Positions 25,598 to 34,060 of a stretch of DNA of 64,000 bases are shown piece by piece. The DNA comes from Streptomyces sp. NBC_01571 (lineage in GTDB: Bacteria; Actinomycetota; Actinomycetes; Streptomycetales; Streptomycetaceae). The notes below the pieces were generated by a model that saw only the letters and a list, made by a program, of their open reading frames with translations, had not been told where the DNA came from and searched no databases. The stretch covers positions 2,232,001-2,296,000 of the forward strand of contig NZ_JAPEPZ010000001.1 of the NCBI RefSeq assembly GCF_026339875.1. Direction: 5' to 3'. The position numbers and the translations under genes are program-made. The stretch's first letter is position 1. The number at the start of each line of letters is the position of its first letter.

Positions 25598-26165
25598 TCA
25601 GGCCACCTCCTCGAGGGCAGTCCCGGCGTGGGCGTCGATCTCGGCGACGACCCGCGTGGCCCGTTCGCGCTCGGGCAGCAGCCGGGCCTTCTCACCCTTG
25701 GCGATGCGGGGGCTGTCCAGGAGGGCATCGATCGTGGTGATCGTCCCGATCCACACGGGCCGCTGGCTGCGGTGGTGGGTGGCCTGGGGGCAGCGGGCCG
25801 AGTCGCACAGCCCCACCAGGGGACGTGTCGCGTCCGGGGTTCCCGCCAGACGCAGGCACAGAGCCTTGGACGGATCGCGAAACCAGCAGAAGTTGGCCGG
25901 CCCGATGTGCAGCGTCTTCGCCAGCTTGCGCAGGAGACTCTCCAGGTGGCGGTCGTCGGTGAGGACCTTCGGGTCGGTCCGGGCCGCGTCCTTGAGCTGG
26001 GCGTCCACATGGCGCAGCGCGTCGATCAGACCGCGAGCTCCAGGACCGGCGGGCATGATTCCCGCCTGCGCGTCGCGAAATGCCTGTACGGTCAGCTTCA
26101 TGTGGTGCTCTTCCTCGGCTGTGTGCATCTCGGCGTGGAAATGGCGCTGGGACCCTCCGGGGCGG
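25598..26165 (-). pseudogene. C-terminal remnant of a TnpB-like Tn554-type recombinase
   Basis: The sequence from about RHFHAEMHTAEEEHHMKLTV to the end, with HIGPANFCWFRDPSKALCLR and LVGLCDSARCPQAT, is the Cys-containing tail that follows the catalytic domain of TnpB-like integrases in actinomycetes. The catalytic domain itself is missing; the reading frame has no credible start. Together with the TnpC-like gene it marks the end of an older Tn554-like element. Confidence 0.65.
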
Positions 26166-26230
26166 GTCTAATGGTGGAGTCGGGTATTGGAACCGTCCGA
26201 ATACCCTCCCGGCGGGGAGGCGGGAACGGA

Positions 26231-26567
26231 TCACAGCGGCGCCAGGATCATGAGGATCTCGTCGCGGTCGTCATCTGGAGCGAGCCGAAGGGCGCCAGGC
26301 CATCGTCCGATCTCCTTCCAGCCGAGACGGCCGTAGAAGTCTTCGAGCCCGACCCCGCCCCGTGCAGCGAGGTGCAGCTGCTTGAGGTTCATCTCGTCGC
26401 GGGCGATCTCACGGGCCCGGTTCATCAGCGCAGTGCCGATAGAGCGACCGCGGAAACTGGTGTGGCTCTGGAGGTGGTTGATGGTGCCCCAGTGCGCGAC
26501 GACCGGGCTTATGTCGCGGCGGATGTTCAGCCAGCCAGCGAGGCTGCCGTCGATGACGGCGCGGAAC
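26231..26567 (-). pseudogene. 3' part of a GNAT acetyltransferase gene split by an IS
   Basis: The sequence from FRAVIDGSLAGWLNIRRD through HTSFRGRSIGTALMNRA (acetyl-CoA loop) to GVGLEDFYGRLGWKEIGRWP is the C-terminal part of a GNAT. It lacks a start. The missing N-terminus is on the other side of the IS at 28143-28366; joining the two pieces gives 187 codons in one frame (186 aa). Confidence 0.85.
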
Positions 26568-26598
26568 CTGTCAAAGCGATCAAGGCAGGTAGATCGTT

Positions 26599-27660
26599 TT
26601 AACGCTGTGCTGGGATCAGTGGGCCGTCTGGTGCCGGCTGGTTGATCCAGGCCGCTGCGGGGAGCTTGGGGGGCTCGGGTGGTTTGCGGACGAAGCGTTC
26701 GGGGTGCTTCGCGTAGACCGCCTGGAGGACGTCGGCACGCATCTCGCGGAGCTGCTCGGCGAGACCGAAGTGCACGTCGTAGGGCGTGTGCAGGCCGATT
26801 CCGGAGTGCCGATGCTCCTCGTTGTACCAGGTGAAGAAGTGGGTGCACCACGCCCGGGCGTCCTCGAGGGATCCGAAACGCTCGGGAAAGTCGTGCCGGT
26901 ATTTCAGGGTCTTGTACTGGCTCTCGCTGTACGGGTTGTCGTTCGACGTCTTCGGCCGCGAATGCGACTTGGTGACGCCGAGACCGGCCATCATCTGGGC
27001 AACGTTCTGCGCGACCATCGGGGACCCGCGGTCCGAGTGGATCGTCAACTGTCCTGGTTCGATACCGTACTTGGCGATCGACTCGGACAGGAACCGCTCC
27101 GCGAGGTCCTTGTTCTCGTGCGCGGCGATCATCCAGCCGACCGTGTAGCGGCTGAAGATGTCGATGACCGTGTAGAGGCAGTAGTAGACGCCCTTGACCG
27201 GCCCCTTCAGCTTCGTGATGTCCCAACTCCACACCCGGTTCGGGCCCTCGGCGACCAGCTCGGGAACGGTCCGGGGCGGGTGGACGGCCTGGCGGCGGCG
27301 TTCACGGACCTCGCCGTGCCGTCGCAGGAGCCGGTACATCGTCGACTCCGAGCACAGGTAGACACCCCGGTCCAGGAGCACCGCGTAGATCTCGGCGGGC
27401 GCCATGTCGGCGAACTCCGGGCAATGGAGCACATCGAGGACCCGTATCTCCTCCTCGGGCGCGAGAGCGCGGGGGTGTCGGCGCCGTTCTGGCCGCGGCT
27501 TGGCCGGGGCGGGGCTTCGGCGGTGTCGGCGGTAGTAGGTGGCACGGCTCACGCCGAGCGCGGCGCATGCCTGGACGCGTCCGACCAGCCCGGTGAGCTC
27601 TTCAAGAGCCTGGTTGCGGGCGGTGTTGAACGCCACGGCCGCGAACTGGGCCCCGGTCAC
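26599..27660 (-). CDS. IS3-type transposase OrfB (rve/DDE integrase core)
   Basis: A 353-aa protein: HTH segment ([17 protein letters not shown]), then the integrase core with DDE residues in [20 protein letters not shown] and [13 protein letters not shown]. It starts at GTG 27660 overlapping the OrfA stop (GTGA), so coupling rather than frameshifting may link them. It looks intact and the IS may still be active. Confidence 0.85.
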   Translation of the reverse strand: MTGAQFAAVAFNTARNQALEELTGLVGRVQACAALGVSRATYYRRHRRSPAPAKPRPERRRHPRALAPEEEIRVLDVLHCPEFADMAPAEIYAVLLDRGVYLCSESTMYRLLRRHGEVRERRRQAVHPPRTVPELVAEGPNRVWSWDITKLKGPVKGVYYCLYTVIDIFSRYTVGWMIAAHENKDLAERFLSESIAKYGIEPGQLTIHSDRGSPMVAQNVAQMMAGLGVTKSHSRPKTSNDNPYSESQYKTLKYRHDFPERFGSLEDARAWCTHFFTWYNEEHRHSGIGLHTPYDVHFGLAEQLREMRADVLQAVYAKHPERFVRKPPEPPKLPAAAWINQPAPDGPLIPAQR

Positions 27661-28070
27661 CGGTTCTTCTCGCCGTTCCTGTTCGGGGCGCTGTCCGTGG
27701 CGAACTGGTCGAGCAGCGCGGAGAGTTTTCCCTGGACCTCGATGACGGTGCGGGCCTTCGCGAGGTCGGCTTCCAGGCGGGCCTTCTCCGCCTTCAGCTT
27801 CGCGATCTCCTTGTCCCTCGGGTCCGCCTTCGGCCGTCCGGCCGACGCGGCGAGCGCGTCCCGGGCGCCCTTGTCCCGTTGCTGCCGCCACGTCGTGATC
27901 AACGACGAGTACAGACCCTCCCGCCGCAGCAGAGCGCCCTTGTCCTTCTTGTCCAACGTCTCGTACTCCGCGAGGATTCTCGCCTTGTACTCCGCGGTAT
28001 ACCGGCGCGGACCGGTCGAACGGGCTTCTACCTGCGGATCAGGGGTCCCGTGGTCATTCGTGCTGGCCAC
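27657..28070 (-). CDS. IS3-type transposase OrfA (HTH and leucine zipper)
   Basis: A 137-aa protein from GTG 28070, with AGGAG ten bases upstream. [16 protein letters not shown] and the following [14 protein letters not shown] form the HTH; from [20 protein letters not shown] it is a coiled coil, as in IS3 OrfA. A TTG further upstream would add 11 residues. Confidence 0.8.
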   Translation of the reverse strand: MASTNDHGTPDPQVEARSTGPRRYTAEYKARILAEYETLDKKDKGALLRREGLYSSLITTWRQQRDKGARDALAASAGRPKADPRDKEIAKLKAEKARLEADLAKARTVIEVQGKLSALLDQFATDSAPNRNGEKNR

Positions 28071-28142
28071 CCGGGCACTACTCCTTCTCCGCCCTCGACT
28101 CAATGAATCATCCAGTATGCCTGACTCGATCTACTTTGACAG

Positions 28143-28366
28143 AGAGGGGCGAGGAGGAGTCGGCTGCTATCGGGATCGAGGTCGGCGATGAGCCGGTCGG
28201 CGACGGGAGTGACGTGGTCTGTGTCGACGGGCGGGAAGGGGAACCCGGCGGCCCCGCCGGCGTTGGTGACCGTGATCCAGCAGTCGATCAGTTCGCGTTT
28301 CAGTTCTGCTGTGATCTCGTGCGGGCGGACGATCTGGTGAAAGACAGGGGTGTTCGTACTGGTCAT
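28143..28366 (-). pseudogene. 5' part of the IS-split GNAT acetyltransferase gene
   Basis: From ATG 28366 (TSTNTPVFHQIVRPHEITAE) to SSRLLLAPL at the IS border. It contains the N-terminal helices of a GNAT and is continued at 26567 on the far side of the IS. The start lies 27 bp after the stop of the zinc-ribbon recombinase-like gene; a TTG at 28396 is the alternative. Confidence 0.8.
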
Positions 28367-28392
28367 AACGGGAAGTCTCGCTTTCGGGTCGG

Positions 28393-30825
28393 TCAAGGTT
28401 GGGCTTTCGAGTTGTGCTGGTCACGGTTCCGCTGGGCGACGTCTGAGGCGTAGGCGGCCCAGTCCCCGGCTGATGCTTGCTGCCATTGGACGGCGACTTT
28501 GATGTGGACTCCGAGCATCCGGGCGAGGATCGCGGCGGGGACTTCGGTGGCGAGAGTGAACAGCGCGGTGGAACGGTCCTGTTTGGGCCGGATCCCAATT
28601 CGGTGAAGGCGTTTGCCGATCTGGCTGTCGGTGAGGGGGAGCCCTGGATGGCCGCCCGGGAACAGCCAGGGAACGTCGTCCGGGGTGCCGATCTTGGCCT
28701 TGCCGCGGCGGGTCGTGACGAGCTCGCGGACCAGGCTGGCCAGTGGTGTGGGGAGGACGACTGGCGAGGTGCCGAAGGTGATGGAGACGGTGTCCCCGTC
28801 GATGTGGACGTCGTCGACGGTGAGTTGGCTGATGGTGGCGATCTTCTGTGCGTAGAGGATCAGCAGCAGTCCGGCGACGCGGTCTGGGGTCGGCAGTGTG
28901 TCGTCGTTGAGGAGGCGCCGGGCGTCGGCCCAGCGTTTCTCGCTGTCGATGACGCCCTGTGGGCCTGTCCAGCGGAGGGTGCCGTAGGTGAGTCCGCGGG
29001 CATGCCGGTGCTGTACCGACCAGCGCACGAAGTGGCCGGTCTCGTCGCGGTAGCTGACCGTGGCATCGGCCATCCAACGTTCCAGGTCCGGCTGGGTGCA
29101 GGTCCCCAGCGTGAGCCCTTCGCTGTTGAGCCAGGTGAGGAAGCTGTCGGCTGCGGTGACGTGGCAGCGAACGTTCAGATCCTGGAGTCGAGTCGCGTGG
29201 CCTTCGCCGAGGCGTCGTCGGAGCCGACGCATGTGGTGCCAGACCGCGTAGCCGTGCAGGATCCGGCGCTCGGCGAGATCGGTGCGGGCCTGGACTGTCT
29301 CGGCGATCCATTTCTCGAGGGCGATAAGCCGTTCGTCACGAGGCGGGAGGGTGCCGGTCGCGACCAGGACACTGCGCAGGTGGGCCAGCACTTTGCCTGG
29401 GGGGAGTTCGTCGAGGACCTCGTGGGTGACGGGCCTTTCGTCGCGTCCTATGCGCTCGAGGAGGTCGCGGGCCTTCGAGCGGGAGACCCAGGCGATGGCG
29501 ACGTCCGGGCGCTCGGCACTCGTCAATGCCTCGCGAAACGGGGCGAGTTCGGGACGGAGGGCTCCGGTGGCGTTGCCGAGGAGGTCGCGTACTTGCTGGT
29601 CGAGGACGCATCGCTGACAGGGGCGGGGACTGAGCTGCCAGGTGGTGGTGCAGACCGGGCAGCGGCCCCAGAAGTCGGGGTCGGGGTTGGTGCACTTCGC
29701 GCACAACGGCGCCTCCCAGGTGCCGCCGCGGGCCTGGGCGACGGTGCCGCAGCCTCTGCAGGCCACCCATCGGTGCTGGCAGCGTTCGCACCACGGCTGG
29801 CCGGTGGCCCGGGACATCTCGCAGGGCACCGTCCGTCCACAGATGCCGCACTCAGCGGTGATCCTCGGTCGGCAGTTGTTGCAGCGTGGGCCGTCGGGCA
29901 GCCGGTTCGCGACCGGCATGCGTCGGCGGCAGCCGACGCACTCCTCCAGGTTGTCGGGCTGTCTGATCATGCAGTTCGGACACAGCGGCCGGCCCTCGGA
30001 GTCGCGGGTGGCGGGCTCACGCACGGCGCCGCAGCCGGAACACGGGACGGCCGCGTGGCGGGCGAAGCAGGCCCGGCAGATCCTCTTGCCCTCCAGCAGT
30101 TTGGACAGTGCCTTCACCCCGTAACAGCGCGGGCAGGCCGGCCGGACGACCTTGGTCGCCCCGGCCGCGACGAGCTCATCGATGAACCGCAGGGCAGCAG
30201 GAGTAGGGGCTTCGTAACCGGCCCCGGTCAGCAGCTCGGGGCGGGCGACGACGGCCCAGGCCAGGCGGCGCTGCCCGGCGGGCCGGACGGTGGCGCATCC
30301 GAGCGCGGTCAGGATCGCGTCGGCATCGAGTGCGGGATCGAGGTTCGTTATGAGTTCGGTGAGTTCCCGAATCGGATCGCCGTCGGTGTCGGGGCAGTTC
30401 TGGCAACGGGGCTCGCCGTTGCGGTCCCGGCTGACGACGCGTCGTTCTTCGTGGCAGCCCGCGCAGATGGCTGGCTTGTCGAAGCAGGGTGAGCAGCCCC
30501 ATCGTCCTCCGGTGCTGCTGCCGACGTAGCGGCATGCGCGGCCGCACTCGCCGCAGCGGGGCAGTGCGACGTCCTGGGCGCCGGCGTCGTGCAGGGACAT
30601 CAGTAGTTTTGCGACGCAGTAGGGCGCCGGTGGCTGGCCGGTCCGCAGCAGCGACGGGTCGTCGTGCAGGGCCTGGGCGAGGCTGCGGCGGCCCGCTCGT
30701 GCGCGTACGACTGTGAGGACGATGTCGCGGACACGCTCGGCGGGCAGGTGCTTTTCGACGTTCCCGACCAGCCGCACGACCAGGCCGACCGGATCCGCGA
30801 CGACCTCCTCGGCAAGACCGGTCAC
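28393..30825 (-). CDS. Multi-zinc-ribbon protein with a degenerate tyrosine-recombinase domain
   Basis: An 810-aa protein. Residues ~85-410 hold at least ten CxxC pairs (CGECGRAC, CPRCYG, CSGCGAV, CVGCRRR, CGICGR, CRGCGT, CPVCTTTW, …), a row of zinc ribbons. Residues ~520-790 have the fold order of a tyrosine recombinase (core-binding LNSEGLTLGTCTQPDLERWM, then LLLILYAQKIATISQLTVDDV), but the catalytic arginine position reads K and the segment where the nucleophile should be (ARMLGVHIKVAVQWQQASAG) has Trp instead of Tyr. It probably is a DNA-binding partner rather than a recombinase. Its ATG overlaps the XRE gene stop (ATGA). Confidence 0.7.
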   Translation of the reverse strand: MTGLAEEVVADPVGLVVRLVGNVEKHLPAERVRDIVLTVVRARAGRRSLAQALHDDPSLLRTGQPPAPYCVAKLLMSLHDAGAQDVALPRCGECGRACRYVGSSTGGRWGCSPCFDKPAICAGCHEERRVVSRDRNGEPRCQNCPDTDGDPIRELTELITNLDPALDADAILTALGCATVRPAGQRRLAWAVVARPELLTGAGYEAPTPAALRFIDELVAAGATKVVRPACPRCYGVKALSKLLEGKRICRACFARHAAVPCSGCGAVREPATRDSEGRPLCPNCMIRQPDNLEECVGCRRRMPVANRLPDGPRCNNCRPRITAECGICGRTVPCEMSRATGQPWCERCQHRWVACRGCGTVAQARGGTWEAPLCAKCTNPDPDFWGRCPVCTTTWQLSPRPCQRCVLDQQVRDLLGNATGALRPELAPFREALTSAERPDVAIAWVSRSKARDLLERIGRDERPVTHEVLDELPPGKVLAHLRSVLVATGTLPPRDERLIALEKWIAETVQARTDLAERRILHGYAVWHHMRRLRRRLGEGHATRLQDLNVRCHVTAADSFLTWLNSEGLTLGTCTQPDLERWMADATVSYRDETGHFVRWSVQHRHARGLTYGTLRWTGPQGVIDSEKRWADARRLLNDDTLPTPDRVAGLLLILYAQKIATISQLTVDDVHIDGDTVSITFGTSPVVLPTPLASLVRELVTTRRGKAKIGTPDDVPWLFPGGHPGLPLTDSQIGKRLHRIGIRPKQDRSTALFTLATEVPAAILARMLGVHIKVAVQWQQASAGDWAAYASDVAQRNRDQHNSKAQP

Positions 30826-31169
30826 CGGTCGACTCCGCTGATCCGGGCCCGCCGGGGCCGCAGATCGCCTACTCCTTCGGAGACCGACGTCCCGCCTGCG
30901 GCAGCCTTCTTCGGCTTCGTCGCGGAGCCGGCAGCGGCGATGGGTTCGATGAGGTCGTCCATGGTGCAGTCGAGGATGTCGAGCAGGGCCATGAGGATCT
31001 TCAGGCTGAGGCGTTCGGGCCGCTCGACGACGAGCCGGTAGACCTGGCTCGACGACAGCGTGATGCCGCGTTCCTTCAGCGGCGGGATGAGGTCGGTGGT
31101 GGAGAACATCCCGCGGTCCGCCATGACCTTGCGCAGGTGCCAGTGATAGTCGAGCTTGGCGGCCATCAT
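30822..31169 (-). CDS. Small XRE-type HTH regulator in a recombinase cassette
   Basis: A 115-aa protein with an XRE helix-turn-helix (MADRGMFSTTDLIPPLKERG, ITLSSSQVYRLV) and the usual LKILMALLDILDCTMDDLIEP. The C-terminal 30 residues are basic and alanine-rich. The ATG at 31169 follows AAGGA. It is 14 bp from the integrase upstream and overlaps the zinc-ribbon gene downstream, so it forms a three-gene cassette with them, presumably controlling or directing excision. Confidence 0.8.
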   Translation of the reverse strand: MMAAKLDYHWHLRKVMADRGMFSTTDLIPPLKERGITLSSSQVYRLVVERPERLSLKILMALLDILDCTMDDLIEPIAAAGSATKPKKAAAGGTSVSEGVGDLRPRRARISGVDR

Positions 31170-31183
31170 CAGGTCCTTCCTCG

Positions 31184-32287
31184 TCAGACGCCGGCGAACG
31201 CCGGGGCCAGGGCCTTGCTCAGGGCAGTGTTCATGAAGTCGTCGCTGACGTGCGTGTAGATGGCCGTGGAGCTGTCGCACTCGTGACCGACTTGCTGCTG
31301 GATGAAGCGTCGGTCCACCCCGTCCTCGGTCAGATGCGTGACGTAAGAATGACGAATTGAGTGCGGAACTAGATCTTTTGGGAGCTTTAGGGCGTCCCGG
31401 TATGCCTCGAACCGGTCGTTGATGGAACTGGGCTGTAGGCGTCCCCCGCGTTCGGTGATCCACAGTGCTGGGTGATCGGGGAAACCGAAGCGCGGCCGGA
31501 CGTTCTCGACGTAGTCCTCGACCGCCTCGACGGCCCAGTCCATCACCGACAGCACGTTCCGCCGACGTGGCGGCTGACCCTTCTTTGCCTTGCCGTAGCG
31601 GACGTTGAGCGTGCCGTACCGGCCGAACTGGCGAGCCTTCGGGTTCCGTCCGAAGTCGACCACGTCCAGCTTCGATGTCTCGGTCCGGCGGAGGCCCCAG
31701 CCGTAGATGACCTTGAAGAGGGTGGCGTCGCGGTAGGCGGCGAGGGCGCCCTTGCGCTTGGACTTCACGGCGCGTGCGACCTGGTCGTCGGCGTAGTCGA
31801 GGAACCGCTGCAGCTCTTCGCGGCTGAACGGCCGTGCTTCTGGGTCGCCTTCGTAGTCCTGCAGGTGGGGCAGGGTGTTCCACTCGTGTGCGACCGCCAC
31901 AGGGTGGGCGCCGAAGGCTTCCTCGCAGGCGGGGCCCCAGCCGTAGCGGCCATCGATGAGGAACTCGGTGAACAGCCGAATGTCGCCCTGGTAGCTGCGG
32001 AGCGTGGACGGCGCCAAATGCTTCTCGCTCGTCAACGAGGCAGACCACTCGTCCATGTGGGCCGGCGTCCACTGCCACGGGTAGTCGTTCGCGAACTCGA
32101 GGAACCGGCGGACGAGCCGTTCCCTGGGGTCGATCGTCTCGTCCTTCAGCCCTCGCGACTTCTGCTGAGCCCGCCAGCCCCGCAGCATCGCGTCGAACAT
32201 CGCGTCCTCCGGACGCAGCTGAACCACCCCGGACACGAGCTCCATGCGAGCCGACCCGGCCAGGACCACCTTCTGCTGATGCACCAC
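31184..32287 (-). CDS. Tyrosine recombinase/integrase
   Basis: A 367-aa phage-type integrase with a complete catalytic set: Arg in GWGLRRTETSKLD, HxxR in VPHSIRHSYVTHL, and His and nucleophilic Tyr in VGHECDSSTAIYTHV. The N-terminal SAM-like core-binding domain spans ~25-150. It starts at GTG 32287. First gene of the integrase/XRE/zinc-ribbon cassette; its own attachment ends were not located. Confidence 0.85.
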   Translation of the reverse strand: MVHQQKVVLAGSARMELVSGVVQLRPEDAMFDAMLRGWRAQQKSRGLKDETIDPRERLVRRFLEFANDYPWQWTPAHMDEWSASLTSEKHLAPSTLRSYQGDIRLFTEFLIDGRYGWGPACEEAFGAHPVAVAHEWNTLPHLQDYEGDPEARPFSREELQRFLDYADDQVARAVKSKRKGALAAYRDATLFKVIYGWGLRRTETSKLDVVDFGRNPKARQFGRYGTLNVRYGKAKKGQPPRRRNVLSVMDWAVEAVEDYVENVRPRFGFPDHPALWITERGGRLQPSSINDRFEAYRDALKLPKDLVPHSIRHSYVTHLTEDGVDRRFIQQQVGHECDSSTAIYTHVSDDFMNTALSKALAPAFAGV

Positions 32288-32352
32288 TCCAGACCATCCC
32301 TTCTGGAGGGCAGATCATGCATCAAACGGGATGGCCTCGGCAACATGCCTGC

Positions 32353-34060
32353 TCAGACCGCTAGTTCGTAGTAACGTCGGAGACCGCGAAGCCGTCGCTG
32401 TGAGCTGGCGACCTGCGACTTCTCGCCCGTCTGATGCAATTCCCGAGGGTCCGCGTAGCCCTCGGTTGTGGCTACTGAAATGTGCTTCAGCGCGATCTTC
32501 GCCGCTAGCAGTCCTCCGGGGCGCTCGGCGATCGACAGTGCGAGCGTGCGACGCAGCATCCTGGGGCTCGTCGGGCCTTGGGGGGATCACGGGAAGCCCC
32601 CAGCGCTCCCGGTTTCCAGTGCGCTCCAGCCAGCTACGCAGATTCTGTACCCGGGCACTCAGGCTGACGGAGCCGAACAGGGAGGCACCCCGCGGGCGGC
32701 GCACCAGCCGTTCAGCGAGGGCGACGGCCCGGTCGACCTGTTCGATGACCACCCACTCGTCGGGCACGCCGCCGAAGCGCTTCCCCTTGATCAGGCGGCC
32801 CGCGAGCCCGTACCGGATGCCCCCTGCCGGCACGCTGCGGGACCGGCGGCAGCCCACCGAGAGCTCCAGCAGTTCGCTGGTCCGCATCCCTGAAAGCGCC
32901 GAGGTCAGCACCAGGCAGGCGGTGACCACGTAGTTCGCCATGAGCTGGAGGTCCTCCTCACCCAACGGGGCAGTCCACGGGACGCGTTCGCTGTCGTCCC
33001 CACGGGCGACAAGTGCGGCCTGACGCGCCCAAGGCCGTTCGATTCCCACCTCCACGGCCAGCTCCCGGATCTCCGGCAGGACCTGCTCGCGCGCGTACTC
33101 GTTGAAGACGCTGGCCCCGGCCATACGCGCGAGCCGCCCCCAGGCGAGATGAGCCAGCGGATCCGTTCCGAATCGTCCGACGCGTCGGTTCACCATGTCG
33201 ATGGAGAGCGCCGGCAACGGTTCGCCAGCGGCTCTGAGGCGGGCGAGGACCTGGCGCACGGCGGGCACGCGCTCCTTGGTGACTGCGGGCAGGCGCTGAC
33301 CGGATTCGGCATCCGCACGGACCTCGTCGAGGAGGCGGGCCAGGAGCGGGCCTACGACGTCGACCAGGTACAGGCAGGTGGCCAGCAGCGGTTGCAGAAT
33401 GTGATCGGGAACCGGTGGGACGCGGTTGCCACCGCTCTTGCTGAGTCCCACCACGGCCGAGGCCGACTTGCCCTCCCATGGGGCGAAGCCCTCGGCGTAC
33501 CGGTCGCTCGACAGCAACTCACCGTAGAGAACGGGCAACTGCACAGCGCGGACGACCTCGGCCATGGTGTCGGGTTCCAGGCGCCGCCGGGGTTCCCCGG
33601 GGACCGGCACGCTCCAGTGCCGTTCTTCGAGGTAGCGCTCGCACAGATGCTGGGTGACATCGCCGAGGCGGGTGATGCCGTGGCTGGTCAGCCAGTTGAA
33701 CCAATCGGTGAACTGCTGCAGGAACCGGAAGCAGGTCCGCGGACTGCGGAGCGACCGGATCGCGTGCGCGCACTCAAGAACGGCTTGGTGCTGCGGCGCC
33801 AACAGCGCCATGAGAATCTCCTTGGCCACCGTGCGCCAGCGCGGGTTGCGGATCTCCGTGAACTCCCAGATCAGCTCGTGGTCCTTGACCATCCGGTGCG
33901 CGTCGAGGAGAGCGGACAGCACCCATCGATCCTGGTCGAACAGGACACGCACAGCACCGGATGCCAGGCGCAGTCCGGCGGTCTCGCACACATCCAGGCC
34001 GGTGAAGGCCGAGGCCGAACGGCGTGGCCGGGCGGCCGGCGCGGGAGGACGAGGCATCAT
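32353..34060 (-). pseudogene. Third tyrosine recombinase of the trio, frameshifted before its catalytic end
   Basis: It starts at ATG 34060 overlapping the previous stop (ATGA). The first catalytic Arg is in SGMRTSELLEL. The frame runs through WGLPVIPP and then loses similarity, ending at 32315. The family-like C-terminus (RMLRRTLALSIAERPGGLLA and IALKHISVATTEGYA, containing the His and the likely Tyr) is in another frame that ends at 32353. The switch falls at a run of six C on the coding strand (32580-32585). Either the gene is broken, or a frameshift at the slippery C run makes the full ~568-aa protein. Confidence 0.75.

Larger units (their letters stand above)
26568..28142. mobile_element. 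IS3-family-type insertion sequence inside a GNAT gene
   Basis: It is bounded by inverted CTGTCAAAG (26568-26576 and, inverted, 28134-28142); similarity continues inward imperfectly (CGATCAAGGCAGG / TAGATCGAGTCAGG). It is 1575 bp long with two ORFs on the minus strand. Removing exactly this interval fuses the GNAT halves in frame (…APLFRAVIDG…), so no target duplication is seen, which is unusual for IS3-like elements. Confidence 0.75.
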
